DNA from: Amyelois transitella
Taxonomy: Eukaryota > Arthropoda > Insecta > Lepidoptera > Pyralidae
Length of the DNA stretch: 64,000 bases
Assembly (NCBI RefSeq): GCF_032362555.1
Contig: NC_083534.1
Location: forward strand, 2,465,001 to 2,529,000
Direction of reading: 5' to 3'
Shown: in pieces, positions 1 through 11,665 of the stretch
Numbering within the stretch: position 1 is the stretch's first letter
How the letters are laid out: each line of letters begins with the position of its first letter
Position numbers and translations under genes: made by a program
The notes under the pieces: model-generated
Seen by the model: the letters and a program-made list of their open reading frames with translations, nothing else
The model's database searches: none
What the model was told of the DNA's origin: nothing

Positions 1-488
1 TTTCAATTGATTATTTTAAATTTATTAATTAAATGTACATGTTTTTTTTTAGCTATGAACACTATAATATAGACTTGACTTTATTATTTATTATAATATA
101 ATAATAAACGCCAATTTTACATTTGCATTAAAATGAATTCAAAGGTACACACATTGTCATTAATTTGAATCATTTTGACAACTCTCAAATATTAACTGTA
201 TAATTATTAACTACTATTCAATTAAAAGAACAACATGCACATAAAAAAACAATATGGCAAATTGCGTTGTTTTCATTTTAACCTGTTACATTTTATCGAC
301 ATCTAAAGCTCTTTTAAATTGTACAGATACACGAACGTTCACCCGGTCTCTACCGATATTATACTATTAGTTGTGTTTGTTGAATTGATTTTATTTAATT
401 TTTTAAGGTAAGAAGTACACATAAATATGGTACATACATTGTCATTAATTTGAATCGTTTTGACAAATAAAATTTTTGCTCTATAGAT

Positions 489-660
489 ATGTGGAATAGT
501 TATTATGGGCCTATGAATAATTTTCCCCGTTTTTTTTTTTTGTTTTTTCACATATTCCATTATCTCTTTGCTCCATATAGTTGCAGCGTGATGTTATACA
601 GCCTAAAGCCTTCCTCGATAAATGGTCTATTCAACGCAAAAATAATAGTTTTGAAAATAC
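489..660 (-). mobile_element. Helitron-like fragment, family 1
   Basis: The stretch matches, on the minus strand, the internal part of the longer family 1 copies at 36681-36947 and 39767-40033. Shared text includes TTGCAGCGTGATGTTATA and TCCTCGATAAATGGTCTATT. Both element ends are missing, so this is a fragment. Confidence 0.6.
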
Positions 661-806
661 TGATACGATAGCCGCCTTTTACGACATCCATAGAAAAGAG
701 ATATAATAGATTTATTTTCAAAATTGGATACAAAAGGTAAAAACTAGAAGGTGAACTAGATGGAGTGCATGCATATGCATGTAAATATCAATTCAGCGGC
801 ACTCAC

Positions 807-909
807 TCTGGATCCAAGCGAACAGGTCCACCAGGCGGTAGGCGGCGGCCAGCTTGCCTACCCCCTCGATACCCCGGATGTCGTTGATGGGAAGCACGCA
901 GCTGGGACC
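807..909 (-). CDS. Candidate isolated coding exon, function unknown
   Basis: On the minus strand a 103-base GC-rich block is bounded by a good acceptor (ttaattccag, AG at 911-910) and a consensus donor GTGAGT (806-801). One frame is open throughout and begins GPSCVLPINDIRG, followed by alternating hydrophobic and charged residues through AAAYRLVDLFAWIQ. The GC content contrasts sharply with the surrounding AT-rich repeat. I do not recognise the family. It may be an internal exon of a gene extending beyond the left edge, or an exon captured or left behind in repeats. No partner exon is visible. Confidence 0.4.
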
Positions 910-937
910 CTGGAATTAATGTTGTGTTATTATCATA

Positions 938-955
938 CATACATACATACATACA

Positions 956-987
<32 letters not shown>

Positions 988-1215
988 GTCACGTCTATAT
1001 CCCTTACGGGGTAGACAGAGCCAATAGTCCCGAAAAGACTGAACGGCCACGTTCAGCTACTCGGCTTAATGATGGTATCGAGATCCAAATAGTGACAGGT
1101 TGCTAGCCCATCGCCTAAAAAAAGGATCGCAATTTTGTAAGCCTATTCCTTAGCCGCCTTTTGCGACATCCATGGGAAAGAGATGCGAGTGGTCCCATCC
1201 AATCCCTTGGCACAT
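938..1215 (-). mobile_element. (ATGT)n-tailed retroposon, near full length
   Basis: This is a minus-strand copy of the dominant short retroposon. It begins with the tail, (CATA)n at 938-983, then ATATAGTCACGTCTATATCC, the GGGGTAGACAGAGCCAA core, CAGGTTGCTAGCCCATCGCC, and the head region GACATCCATGGGAAAGAGAT. The extreme head (GTGCCGTGTGG) is missing. The complete reference copy is at 43501-43772. Confidence 0.85.
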
Positions 1216-3164
1216 GTTACTTTCAAGTGACTAAAAATACAAAAAAAAAACATAAATATGGTACAAATATTGACATTAATTTGAATCATTTTGACAACTC
1301 TTAAATATTAACTGTATAATTAATTGTAAATTGAATGTGCCCATAAAAAAATATGGTAAATTGCGTTGTTTTTTATAGGTTATTTATTTGATTTCTACAG
1401 ATTTCCTCTATAAATGTATTATTTATTGTGTTTATATGCAATTTTTTACACCCTTTTCAGGGGAATTAAATATTTTTACGGGCTTTTGACCAAGCAAAAA
1501 TATTGAATAGAAACAACAAGCGGAGGAAAGAACAAAATTTTAGTCAAGAGAAAGAAATTTTCTGACTATTCTGCAGGTATTAAGGATTGCAGCTTTCTGC
1601 AAGAGTATAATATAAGTAAAAGGGTGATTTTTTTAAGCTTTCTAAACTATTACGGAGAGTCGTATTATATATTATTATTATTATTATTAATTTTTATTTT
1701 AACCTGTCACATTTTATCGACATCTAAAGCTCTTTTAAATGGTACAGATACACGAACGTTCACCCGGTCTCTACCGATATTACACTCAATTGTGTTGTGT
1801 AAGGAGTGAGTAGTTAGTTGGTATCCTAGTTGTGATTTTTGAATTGATATTTTTTTTTTTTTTTTTAATTTAATTAAGGCTATTCAATCTATATTATTTT
1901 TTATCTATGAACACTATAATATGAACTTTATTATTATATGTAATAAATGCCAATTTTAACCAACACATAAATATGGTACATAATTATGTACATTGTCATT
2001 AATTTGAATCATTTTGACAAATAAAATTGAACATCTCTTACATGTTAACTGTATAATTAACTATTTATTTATTATATACATTAATCCTCTATGTATATTT
2101 TTGCTCTATAGATATATATTAGTATAATTAATTTTTCTTTTAACCTGTAAAAGGTTTATAGCAATTTACATTATTTTATCTATGAACACTATAGGTATAT
2201 TATAAATGCCAATTTTTCATTTGCATCAAAAGAACTACCTACATACACATAAATGTGCCATCACATTGTCAAAATTAAACATCTCTTAAATATTACCTGT
2301 ATAATTAATTGAATTAAAAGAACTAAATGCACATAAAATAAAATATGGTACATTAGTGTTGTTTATAGGATTAGTTATTTTTCTTTTAACCTGTCACATT
2401 TTATGACATCTAAGGCTCTTTTAAATGGTACTACAGATACACGAACGCTCCCCCGGTCTCTAACCTATACCTATTATACTTAATTGTGTTTCGAAAGGAC
2501 TAGTTTGGTACAATAGTTGAGTTTTTTTTTTTTCTTTTTAAATTTATTATTTCAAGTTTATTAATAATTACTACTCAATTTACATTATGTTATCTATGAA
2601 CACTACATTGTAGTCTTTGTTATTATATATAATAAATGCCAATTTTGCATTTGAATTAAAACGAGTAAATATAAATACACATAAATATGGTACATTGACA
2701 TTGATTTCAATCATTTTGACAAATAAAATTAAACGTTCTGTCACATTATATGACATTACCTAAAGCTCTTTTGGTATGGAATGGTACAGATACACGAACG
2801 TACCCCCGGTCTCTATACTATTCTATCTATATGCTTATGATGTACCTTTGTAGACTTTATAATAGGTTCATAGTTTGGAAATAAACATGGATTTTAAACA
2901 TTTTGAAATAATTTCAAGCAATTTACAATTTGTTTGTAAGTATGCCACTATTATTTAATTCAATTTATTTTTATTTGCTTTTTCATCTGTTTCAAAATGT
3001 GTATGTCACTGTGAAATAATATTTTTGACATATGACATAATATATCATCCGTTAGATTTAGATGTGAGTATGATTGATCACACACATGGTTTTCACTAAA
3101 TAGTTTGTTTGGTTTATTGATTGGTAAGTAAGATGATTATTTGGCATTTTGTTATTAATTCCCT

Positions 3165-3240
3165 TAGTCGCCTCTTACGACATCCACGGGAAAGAGACGG
3201 AGTGGTCCTATTCTATTAAGGTGCCGGGGACCACACGGCA
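3165..3240 (-). mobile_element. (ATGT)n-tailed retroposon, head fragment
   Basis: Only the head third of the element is present, in minus orientation: CTTAGTCGCCTCTTACGACA through GACCACACGGCAC. The tail and middle are absent. Confidence 0.75.
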
Positions 3241-3289
3241 CCGTGACATATAATGTAGTATACATGGACGATGTTCTCATTCTGTGCAA

Positions 3290-3410
3290 CCACTAACGGA
3301 GCCGGCCGCTTGCGGTGTGGTGATAGGTGCGGCGCCCGCCACCCGCCGGTAAGACCGGCGCGACGTGCAGAGGCCGGCGCCGGCTTGCGCCGGCGCCGGC
3401 ACCAATAGGT
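3290..3410. other. GC-rich patch with perfect palindrome
   Basis: About 120 bp of very GC-rich sequence sits inside AT-rich DNA. It contains GCCGGCGCCGGC at 3373-3384, a TTGC loop and the same 12-mer at 3389-3400. Each arm is itself palindromic. No convincing reading frame or splice site was found. Confidence 0.6.
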
Positions 3411-3869
3411 CGTGAGTAACCTTTTTTTTTAAAAAAAATTAACTACATAATTATTAATAATTATAATACTATTTTAAACAATTATTATTCATTTCCATTA
3501 CATTTCATCTAGTCTATCACTACACCGAATTTCATCAAAATCGGTCCGCCGCTTCTATAATTTACGCATTAAAAACAACAATAAAAATATTAAAATCAGC
3601 GAATATTTTACATTAATTATAATAAAAAATCACTTTATTTCATTACTATATTATAATAAAATTTTAGCTTTTCAATTTCACATAAAGTTCATATAATGTG
3701 ACTGTATGGTTTGTCTACTCCGTAAAATATAAGGACGTAAATTATATATTATTATGTTTAAAATATTTATACATATCTCATCTATCGATGTACAAAATTT
3801 CATTAAAATCGTACTTTTAAAGTGTATTCGTTTCCTACAAAATATAAAAATGCAATATATATATAACAT

Positions 3870-6060
3870 TTTACATAAATATTACAGTCTATGAACATTT
3901 TAAACTCAATTCAATCATTTAAGTGAACCAAAACCACCCAACTGAACATAAAAATTAATCGTAATATAGACTTTGCCTACCCCACAGAGTATAGAGACGT
4001 AATATGTATTTATACAATAACTATGTTTAAAAAAACAAAGTTTCTAACAAATAATTTATCACAATTTTAACTTTTAGTGCTATATGTAAACTAAAATACT
4101 GACGAAAACCTACATTTAATAATTTAACATAATTAAGTAACGTTTGTACTATATAAATATATTAAGTAATAAAATGATTCTCCTTCAACCTAATTTTCTT
4201 TTAAATTAACCACAGAAACAATTTGGCAATCCAACCAGCCTTCTGGGCACGTCGCCGCGGGGCAACAATGCGCAGGGGCAAAAAGGGGATTTATAATATA
4301 TGCGTTAATATAATACGCAAATAAAATTTGCACATTTTAAAGTGACCAATACTGTATTTACGTAAAACATTACTAAAAAAATCATTTTTCAATCATCAAA
4401 CGTAGAAATAAAATTACTACCTCAATCACATAGATAATTTAAACTGTCAATCAATATAAAATGAATGAATAAATGCCAAAAAAAAACCTAACCCGAAATT
4501 TCTCAAGTTTAATCTGGAAACTGGAAAACAGGAACAGCGCCTTCAGCGTCGCCCGGCGCCAACACCCGCTGAAATTGTTCTGACGCATATTCTTCAATTA
4601 CACTGTTAGAACAAACATATAAAGGAACATTAACTACTAATTTAACGATAAGAAAGTAAACTATAATGTTATACCACGTATACTACCCGTAAAATAAATT
4701 TCATCAAAATTTAGTGCTTGAAAAAATACTAAACACACAAAAATCCTTACAAACTTTCACGTTCGTAATAATAATAGAATTACTAGCTAGGTATATAAAG
4801 TCATATCACTAACGGGTTGTACTGAGCCGAAATTAATAAAATGTGTACTAGTATCGTAAATCACAAGAAAATAATATATTATATGTAGTTTAGAATATTT
4901 GTAAGTACATTTCTTACTCTCACTCAAGAACTGCTGAACGGATTTTGATAAAATTTATATATATGTTATAATTAACATACATATTACAATCCATGAACAA
5001 TTGAAACTCAATTCAATCAATTAAGCCATCCAACTGAACATAATCGTAATATAGACTTTGTCTTTGTAAAAAGAGCAAGAGGCCGCCCGCCATCGACCTG
5101 TGGTGGTCAAACATCCAAAAGGATCTCAAGGAAGCCTACTTGCCGGAATCAACATCCCATATCCCGCATAACGGGATCAAGGGCGAAAGAAGAAGAAGAA
5201 GACAGCCTTTGTCTACCCCACATAGTACAGAGACGTGATATGAATGTATACAATTACTATGTTAAAAGAAAAAAAACAATGTTTTTAACAAATAATTCAT
5301 CATAATTAACTAACGTTTGTATTGCATGTTAAAAATTAATAATAAAATTATTCTCCTTCAACTTAATTTTCTTTTAAATTAAAAGGTAAAACCACAGTAA
5401 ATAATGTGGCAATCCAGTTTGCATGGACAAAACAATTTATTAACTTCATTTAACGATTTATATTCATATGCATTAATATAACATGCACATTCTAAAGTAA
5501 CCAATACTGTATTTACGTAAAATATTCCTAAAAAATATTTTTTTTTTCATTAAACGTAAAAATAAAATACATAACTTTTACTATTATTCAATATGAAAAT
5601 TAATGAATAAATGCAAAAAAAAAACACTTACCCGAGTTGAGTCTTCAAACTGGAAAGCACGGCACGCCTCGGCGTCGCCCGGCGCCTACAGCCGCTGAAA
5701 TAGTTTCGGCACATATTCTTCAATAACACGGTCAAAACAAACATAAAGAAACATTAAACTACTAATTTCACTATAAGAAAGTTCCCTATAATGTTATCCC
5801 ACGTACAATACTCGTAAACTAAATTTCATCAAAATAGTTTACTTGAAAAAATTAATAATGAGCATGGTATATAACGTCCTTATCACTGAAGGATTAAAAT
5901 AACCAAAATTAGTACTTGTATCGTAAATGACGAGAAAATATTACAAATATTATAGTTAAGAATTTTTATAAGTACATTTTTTACTCCCACTAAAAAACTG
6001 CTGAACGGATTTTGATAAAATTTCACAATAACATAGTTAATACATGGTGACAAAATATTA
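3870..6060. repeat. Two-unit tandem duplication of about 1.1 kb
   Basis: Unit 1 (about 3870-4980) and unit 2 (about 4980-6060) share, in order, a TATGAACA..AACTCAATTCAATC start, a retroposon remnant (CCCCACA..GAGACGT), TTCTCCTTCAACNTAATTTT, ACCAATACTGTATTTACGTA, a GC-rich CGTCGCCCGGCGCC patch (near 4550 and 5675), CATATTCTTCAAT, and ACTGCTGAACGGATTTTGAT at the end. Divergence is considerable. Unit 2 alone carries an insertion at 5062-5205. Each unit has one GC patch, discussed as a possible relic exon in the findings. Confidence 0.65.
5062..5205 (+). mobile_element. Retroposon 3' end with (GAA)n tail inserted in unit 2
   Basis: Alignment of unit 2 to unit 1 of the surrounding duplication shows an extra block of about 145 bp, beginning near AAAAAGAGCAAGAGGCCGCC and ending in (GAA)n. 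It is flanked by CTTTGTCT on the left and CTTTGTCTACCCC on the right, which fits a short target-site duplication. This is the pattern left by a 5'-truncated LINE. The family is not identified. Confidence 0.5.
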
Positions 6061-6217
6061 GCTACTGCAAACACGCGAGTAAAAACGAAGAACAAGAAAT
6101 AAAAAAAGTTAAAAAAAAGTAACCGTATAAAATTTTTGCACCTTATTCATAAAGACATAAGGTTCATTTTCGGCCGCACCACCGCGGTCCACGTAAGGCT
6201 TTTAGGCAAGAATAGAA

Positions 6218-6554
6218 TCTTATATTCTTGTGTCACAATGTTCCCGTACTCCTCCGAATCAACTTGACCGATTACATACATATAATCACGGCTATATCCC
6301 TTGCGGGGTAGACAGAGCCAACAATCTTGAAAAGACTGATAGGCCACGTTCAGCTATTTGGCTTTAAATTAGAATTGAGATTGACCGATTCTCATGAAAT
6401 TTTATGAGCATAGTAAGTAGGTCTGAGAAACGGCCAACATCTATTTTTCATACCCCTTAATGATAAGGGTTCTCCACCCTTAACATTTTTTTTTAACTAG
6501 AAATTACTTGAGAAACTATTTATATGGCAAAACAACGTTTGCCGGGACAGCTAG
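6218..6554 (+). mobile_element. Helitron-like element, family 2, interrupted
   Basis: The element starts TCTTATATTCTTGTGTCACA and ends GCCGGGACAGCTAG followed by T. It is related along its length to 40036-40262. TC at the start, CTAG at the end and no terminal inverted repeat suggest a non-autonomous Helitron. It is split by a retroposon at 6274-6380 with a 10-bp target duplication. Confidence 0.55.
6274..6380 (-). mobile_element. (ATGT)n-tailed retroposon with 10-bp TSD
   Basis: This 5'-truncated minus-strand copy lies between two exact copies of TTGACCGATT (6264-6273 and 6381-6390). Removing it and one TSD restores the family 2 host element, so the insertion order is certain. The copy ends inside the middle of the element (TTTGGCTTTAAATTAGAATTGAGA). 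Confidence 0.9.
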
Positions 6555-6741
6555 TATTCTTAATAATTAATGCCATTCAAGCCTTGACAACTCAATAAGA
6601 TTATAACACAAACAACATTTATACTCCCATACTTACTTGACCAATTTTGATGAAATATAGCGAAAACATAAGTCAAAACCAAAGAAATCGGAATGTACCG
6701 AATTATTACAGGAGTATTGATTGGCGTAGAATGAACGGTCT

Positions 6742-6930
6742 CATATTACATACAAACCTATAGTCCATATACCTTGCGGAGTAGACAGAGCCAACATTAT
6801 TGAAAAGATTAAAAGGCCACATTCAGCTTTTTGGCTTAATGATTAGTGACAGGTTGCTAGCCCATCGCCTCAAGTTTAGAAGTCTATCCCTTAGTCGCCT
6901 TTTACGAAATTGGAGGAGTGGTTCTATTAT
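6742..6930 (-). mobile_element. (ATGT)n-tailed retroposon, diverged copy
   Basis: The order ACATACAAAC, GTAGACAGAGCCAAC, TTTTTGGCTTAATGATTAGTGACAG, GCTAGCCCATCGCC, TTAGTCGCCTTTTACG matches the family on the minus strand, with internal deletions. An open frame spanning it is a by-product of the repeat. Confidence 0.75.
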
Positions 6931-7139
6931 TTTTTACTATTACGGTATCTGTGAAAAATCAAACTTAACTTTTAAAATTCCTACGCATCAAGGGCGCTGT
7001 CACAACTTACGCTACTCGACAATAGATGGCGCTGATTTGTACGGGCAAAAGCCTTATGAACCAATAATCCATACTCTTTCACTACATTTTTTTGTTAAAA
7101 AAATACTGGACCGATTTTTATTAGCATACATGACATAGC

Positions 7140-9110
7140 AAAAACATACGCAATTTTTTACATCAGATTACACAAAAACTTTACTCCAGATAAATTTTAG
7201 GTAATTTGATCATTTCTACATAAACCTTGGGTGATCAGACCAATTGTTATTAGAAATGTCAGTTACCATAAAAATTATCACATTCATTCGCGTTTAGTTA
7301 TTAACTTACAAAAGGCAAGATATTTTCTTTCATCTCTCTACAACACTCAATAATGTTTACATTTCATATTCGCTGTTATTCTATCCGTGAAAATGCATCT
7401 GCAGCTACATTTTCGCGGCCCTTCACGTTAATTCACATTGATTCTGAAATCTGATTGACAACCGCTCGATTTAACATGCACTTAAAATCACGCTACATGG
7501 GTAGGAATCAATAATGTCACCATGAAACTGAACCATGATAGTGTCAACGAACGGGATTCTGCACCTTTCCACTCCCAACAGTCCCTGCGTAGTTCATTCG
7601 CTTCATCCCACATTCATAACTACTCTTTTCATACAAGTTCGTCTGTTTAGGATTTTCTTGGCATAACATTTAGTCCACACAGTGAAGTATACAATAAATG
7701 AATAAAAAATCAACCTTTTAAATCGCCCGCCGCCGACTCGATGGCGCCCGACGCCAGCGCTCGTAGCGTTGCAAAAATTTCTTCAACAGCAAAACTGAAA
7801 CGATGAAACTTCTTATCAAATTAGGTTAATTTAAAAATTCACCAAAATTTACTGAGCAAGTTGGATTCGCGAATCTAAAAATAAAAAAAAACATATCGTA
7901 CATACATCTGATCATACTTACCGACTTTTGAGACATCATAACTATAAATAGTGTATGCAACCTTCTTTATATACGCTATAGCAACAGTTGGCATGGTTTC
8001 TTAGTTAGGAAAAAATGTCAGAGATTGTATTTTACTGTCAAATATTTTTATTTTATTTCCATAATATAATAGTACTTAAAATTTGATTATTTCCGTACTC
8101 TTTTCTCTTTCCGTCTTCTGTAGTGAATAACTTTGTGACTATACTTCCTACAAATAGGTAGAGCGCTAACTGAAGACAATCTGATCCATACAATAAAATC
8201 AGACTATTACGCTTTTTAGACTAAACGAATGATGAAATTACGGGGAAATATTATATTTAAGAATTTTTTTTCTTAAAATCGAGACGGGTATAACATGGAG
8301 TTTTATTAAATCTAAGCGAATCCGCAGACAAAAGCTAGTACCTTCATTCATTCAGCATTCTGATGTGCAGAACGGTACGAGTTCCGCAGCACTCGCCGCT
8401 CGCTCCCTGAAATTGTTCGGCGTATCTCTTTGTGTGAAATTGTCAAACTAGTTGTTACTTGACCGATTCTGTTGTCCCACAAATTAATAAATTCTTTTGA
8501 CAGATTCTACACACACTTTATATTTCATCAACTGGTGTACATTTTCTATAACCCTTGCGGAGTAGCTTAGCTGTATGGCTTAATGATGAAGTCTGTGGAA
8601 ACTTGATAATCAAAACCCACAGGGTACATCCCATTGATCTAAGTAAGCAACTAGGTTTAAGTTTGTCATCTTTTAATGTTGCCCAGTTCATTGTTCAAAG
8701 TTGAAATTTATATTGTACAGAACCCTCAATGTGTGAGAGCAACTCGCGCTTGACCGTTTATTTGCTCCATACTACATGTACACAAAATTCCATGTCAATC
8801 GATTCAATGGTGGTGTGAAGAGGTAACGATTAAAATTACTTTCGCATTTATAAAAGTATGTACGTGTCCTTTTAGATCTATTTATTATTAAAATTAACTT
8901 TAGATGCAGTGTGTAATCATAGATGGAGCTCACAAAAGTGACGAAGTTCTAAATACGAATGTTTGTTATATATCTCTCATCGCCGATTATCCCGATTAGA
9001 TCTTTAACGGTTTGTTTGAAACAACATACTATGGCTTCATCGTTTTCAGAAATGACGTGTTTTAAACCAAAATACTGAAATAAAAATAATATTTTAAGTT
9101 AAAAATAATA
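7140..9110. other. AT-rich non-coding stretch
   Basis: No gene is supported. GC-rich patches near 7725-7770 and 8375-8425 resemble those in the duplicated units at 4.5 and 5.7 kb. A short retroposon remnant (CCCTTGCGGAGTAGC..TTAATGATGA) lies at about 8548-8590. Confidence 0.5.
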
Positions 9111-9420
9111 CAACCTGTTTTAACTCGGCAACGTAACGCGCCGTCAACATTGCTCGCGCGCCGCCGCGGGGACCCGGGGGGCCGTCATGTCACTCACCTA
9201 GAGGTTTTGTAGCGAGTTTAAGGAAAAGCGTTACAAAAAAGAAATATCAGTGCACTTTTATGACGTCCATAGAAAAGGGATGACATATAGAAAGACTCGT
9301 CATCCACAGTAAAATAAAGAAAATTTGTGTTTTGTTTGTTAGTAACGATTCAAAAACTATTATTATTATATAAATAGACGTTCGGGAGTAACATAGGCAA
9401 ATTCTTATCCCACAGAAGCG

Positions 9421-9594
9421 ATGCTCCGTGCAAAAGTTATCAAATACATAGTATTCACCTTTTACATGGCAATTTCATTCTGCGAGCGACATGGCGTGAA
9501 GAAGCGGTCTGCATTCACAAGGAAATTAAAGTCCTTTTGTCTGAAACAGTTTCAGGAATTTCGTGAGAATAAAGAATGTAAAATCATGCTTTAA
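9421..9594 (+). CDS. Short ORF, possible secreted peptide of 57 residues
   Basis: An ATG follows a TATATAAATA box (about 9367-9376) by some 45 bases. The 57-residue product starts MLRAKVIKYIVFTFYMAISF, which looks like a signal peptide, then gives a basic stretch with KKR and three cysteines in total. The paralogous block at about 12468 keeps most of the C-terminal half but has an in-frame TAA after the hydrophobic stretch. The surrounding text is repeat-like, so the frame may be accidental within a mobile element. No family is recognised. Confidence 0.25.
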   Translation: MLRAKVIKYIVFTFYMAISFCERHGVKKRSAFTRKLKSFCLKQFQEFRENKECKIML

Positions 9595-10037
9595 AACACA
9601 ACCATAACAAGATCGTACTTCATCCGACAATTATTAATTTTCTTTGGATTCGCTATTATTGTTTGGGACTGTGTGAACCAAAAGTCGGCAACTTTGACAT
9701 ATGTATTTAGAAAAAAGAAAACATTGAATAATTGTTTTACTTTTTAGTGACAGACAAAAATTTATATTTTTAATCGACGAGGGAAAATTAAAAATAATTC
9801 TTTTTAAAATGCCTTGTTACCAAAGCCTTTTAAAGACCTCCTTCTTGCGGGCATATCTAATTTACTAGCAAGTCAACATACATACAATTACGCAGATTCC
9901 TTACGGGGCAGGCAGAATTTACAAACAAGACAAAGAATTTCCATTCTAATTTTATTTTCTGCCATCTATTTGAAACATCGTGTACTAATGTACTAACTAA
10001 ATATAAAGTGTAGTTTTTAGTTTTAGCTCATCTGGGT

Positions 10038-10309
10038 AGATGGCGCTAGAAACAAAACATTAAGTAGTTATAAGAATAGAACCTAGATGGCGCTTTAAAT
10101 AAAATATTAGTTCGAATAAAAGAACAAAGATGGCACTTGAAACATAAGTAGTTTCAATAAAACAACACAGATGGCGCTTGAAATTAATAAATTTGTTTCA
10201 TAAAAAAAAATAGATGGCGCTGGAAAAGTACAGTTTAGTTGCAATTTAAAAACATAGATGGCGCTGGAAAAGGACAGTTTAGTGTCAATTTAAAAACACA
10301 GATGGCGCT
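10038..10309. repeat. Minisatellite of GATGGCGCT units, copy 1
   Basis: Seven occurrences of GATGGCGCT, one with a single change, start at 10038, 10086, 10129, 10170, 10213, 10257 and 10301, spaced 41-48 bp. The spacers are AT-rich and related to one another (variants of GAAAN..AATAAAA..ACA). Confidence 0.8.
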
Positions 10310-11021
10310 GAAATGTGACAAAGTTCTTACTGGAGCAGTAGGTTATTTCTCTCATCTCCTATCCAAGTTAAGATTTTTCAGTTGAAACTATCTACTTATT
10401 TTATTTACAGGATAGACAGAGCCTATTGCAATAGTAACAAGCTTCAAACGCAACACTTGACTCAAAGATAGTAAAATAATGCTATAAGTATCTCAAGTTT
10501 ACTTTGCAAAAGATATATTTCCAAGTATGTATAAATCCAATGGTATTCATTCAGAAAAACTATGTATAAATCCATACATTTTTAGTATGAAGCATGGCTG
10601 TCGTAAATCTTAAATTGGGTAAACAGAACCTTACAACAATAAAACAAAAAATTATTTTAGACAATGAAATTACTTACACTAACAAATCAGCTTTTGATCT
10701 CGAAGTCAATCGATCTCGCACAGCTTGGCTCCAGCAAGCGCATGTGGAGCAGCATTTGTTACCTGGAAAAATTGAAAATAATCAAGTTACAAAAGTATAA
10801 TTAAACACACAACACTTTTTTATCCTTTGTGAGGTACACAGTACCACAGTCATAAGATTAGAAGGTGACATTATAAATAGCTGGATGGCTTATAATGGGA
10901 ATTCAAGTAGACTGTCAGCAGATAACAAGTTAAAAAAGTTTGTCTGACTCCAACATTACTGAAAAGTATTTCATATAGACCCGCCTGCGTTAAACGTGAG
11001 ATTTCGATAATTTATATATAA

Positions 11022-11080
11022 CTAGCGACCCGCCCCGGCTTCGCACAGGAACAATATACATTTATTTCACCAACCATTTC
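11022..11080 (-). mobile_element. Helitron-like 3' end, family 3
   Basis: CTAGCGACCCGCCCCGGCTT is the reverse complement of the family 3 end seen at 60511-60672 and 47062-47412. The rest of the element is not recognisable beyond about 11080. Confidence 0.55.
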
Positions 11081-11329
11081 ATACCAAAATATATTTCAGA
11101 ATGTCTTTGTTGTATGTATAGTATACTCGTTTACGGCATTTAATTTTTACATTTTTACTTCTTTATTTTCACAAAGTCCTATAGGGAAATCTTTCAATTA
11201 TCAGTGGTTATCTAATTTATTAAGCATGTTATTATACAAATAAATCATCCACATTAGCTTTTAAAAAAAACGACTCGGGAATCAACTTTGTAGTATTAAC
11301 ATGTGGTAATAATATATAAATATTGCTAT

Positions 11330-11665
11330 TGTAAATAAACTATAAACATTTATGGAGCCGCAAAGGGTGTGCCTTGGATCCTTCAAAAATTTAAGATGGC
11401 TTATAGACTAACACCTACTAGTAAGACTATTAAATCGCAATGGCAATAAACACAATTCTACAGGGATATTGCCTGTTCCATAAGCCTGTAAATCGAAAAA
11501 ACTCCAGGGTGAAAATAACATACCTATCAGTCACATAAATGACGAATATAATAACTAACCCACCACCACCCTTTGGCTCTATCAACATTCCAATTACACG
11601 AGCCAAATCATGTGAGTGCGCTGAAAATCTACTAAGGGTCTCTTTAATTCTGACTTACCATAATG
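11330..11665. repeat. Anonymous repeat, related to 17893-18520
   Basis: TTGCTATTGTAAATAAACTA, TTTATGGAGCCGCAA, AACACAATTCTACAG, CCACCACC..TTGGCTCTA and GACAAATCATGTGA-like text all recur in order at 17893-18520. No coding frame is conserved between the two copies. It lies just before the second half of the large duplication. Confidence 0.6.

Larger units (their letters stand above)
1..2860. repeat. Degenerate AT-rich tandem repeat field
   Basis: Two modules recur in the same order. One is a stretch about 70 bp long around ATCTAAAGCTCTTTTAAATG followed by CACGAACG and CCGGTCTCTA, at about 287-350, 1706-1780, 2393-2465 and 2739-2820. The other is a stretch around TCATTAATTTGAATCATTTT, at about 150-190, 430-470, 1265-1305 and 1990-2020, with decayed copies near 2250 and 2690. 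Spacing is irregular because units have been deleted and other repeats inserted (a Helitron fragment at 489-660 and a retroposon at 938-1215). No gene is supported here except the small candidate exon at 807-909. Confidence 0.7.

Noticed and set aside
760..1106. Open frames across the (CATA)n tract
   Set aside because: A period-4 repeat opens frames by itself (repeating Tyr-Ile-His-Thr); it is the tail of a retroposon.
10594..10800. 68-residue plus-strand ORF
   Set aside because: The duplicated block near 13597-13820 does not keep the frame. A minus-strand reading (NAAPHALAGAKLCEID) is better conserved but has no supporting exon structure.
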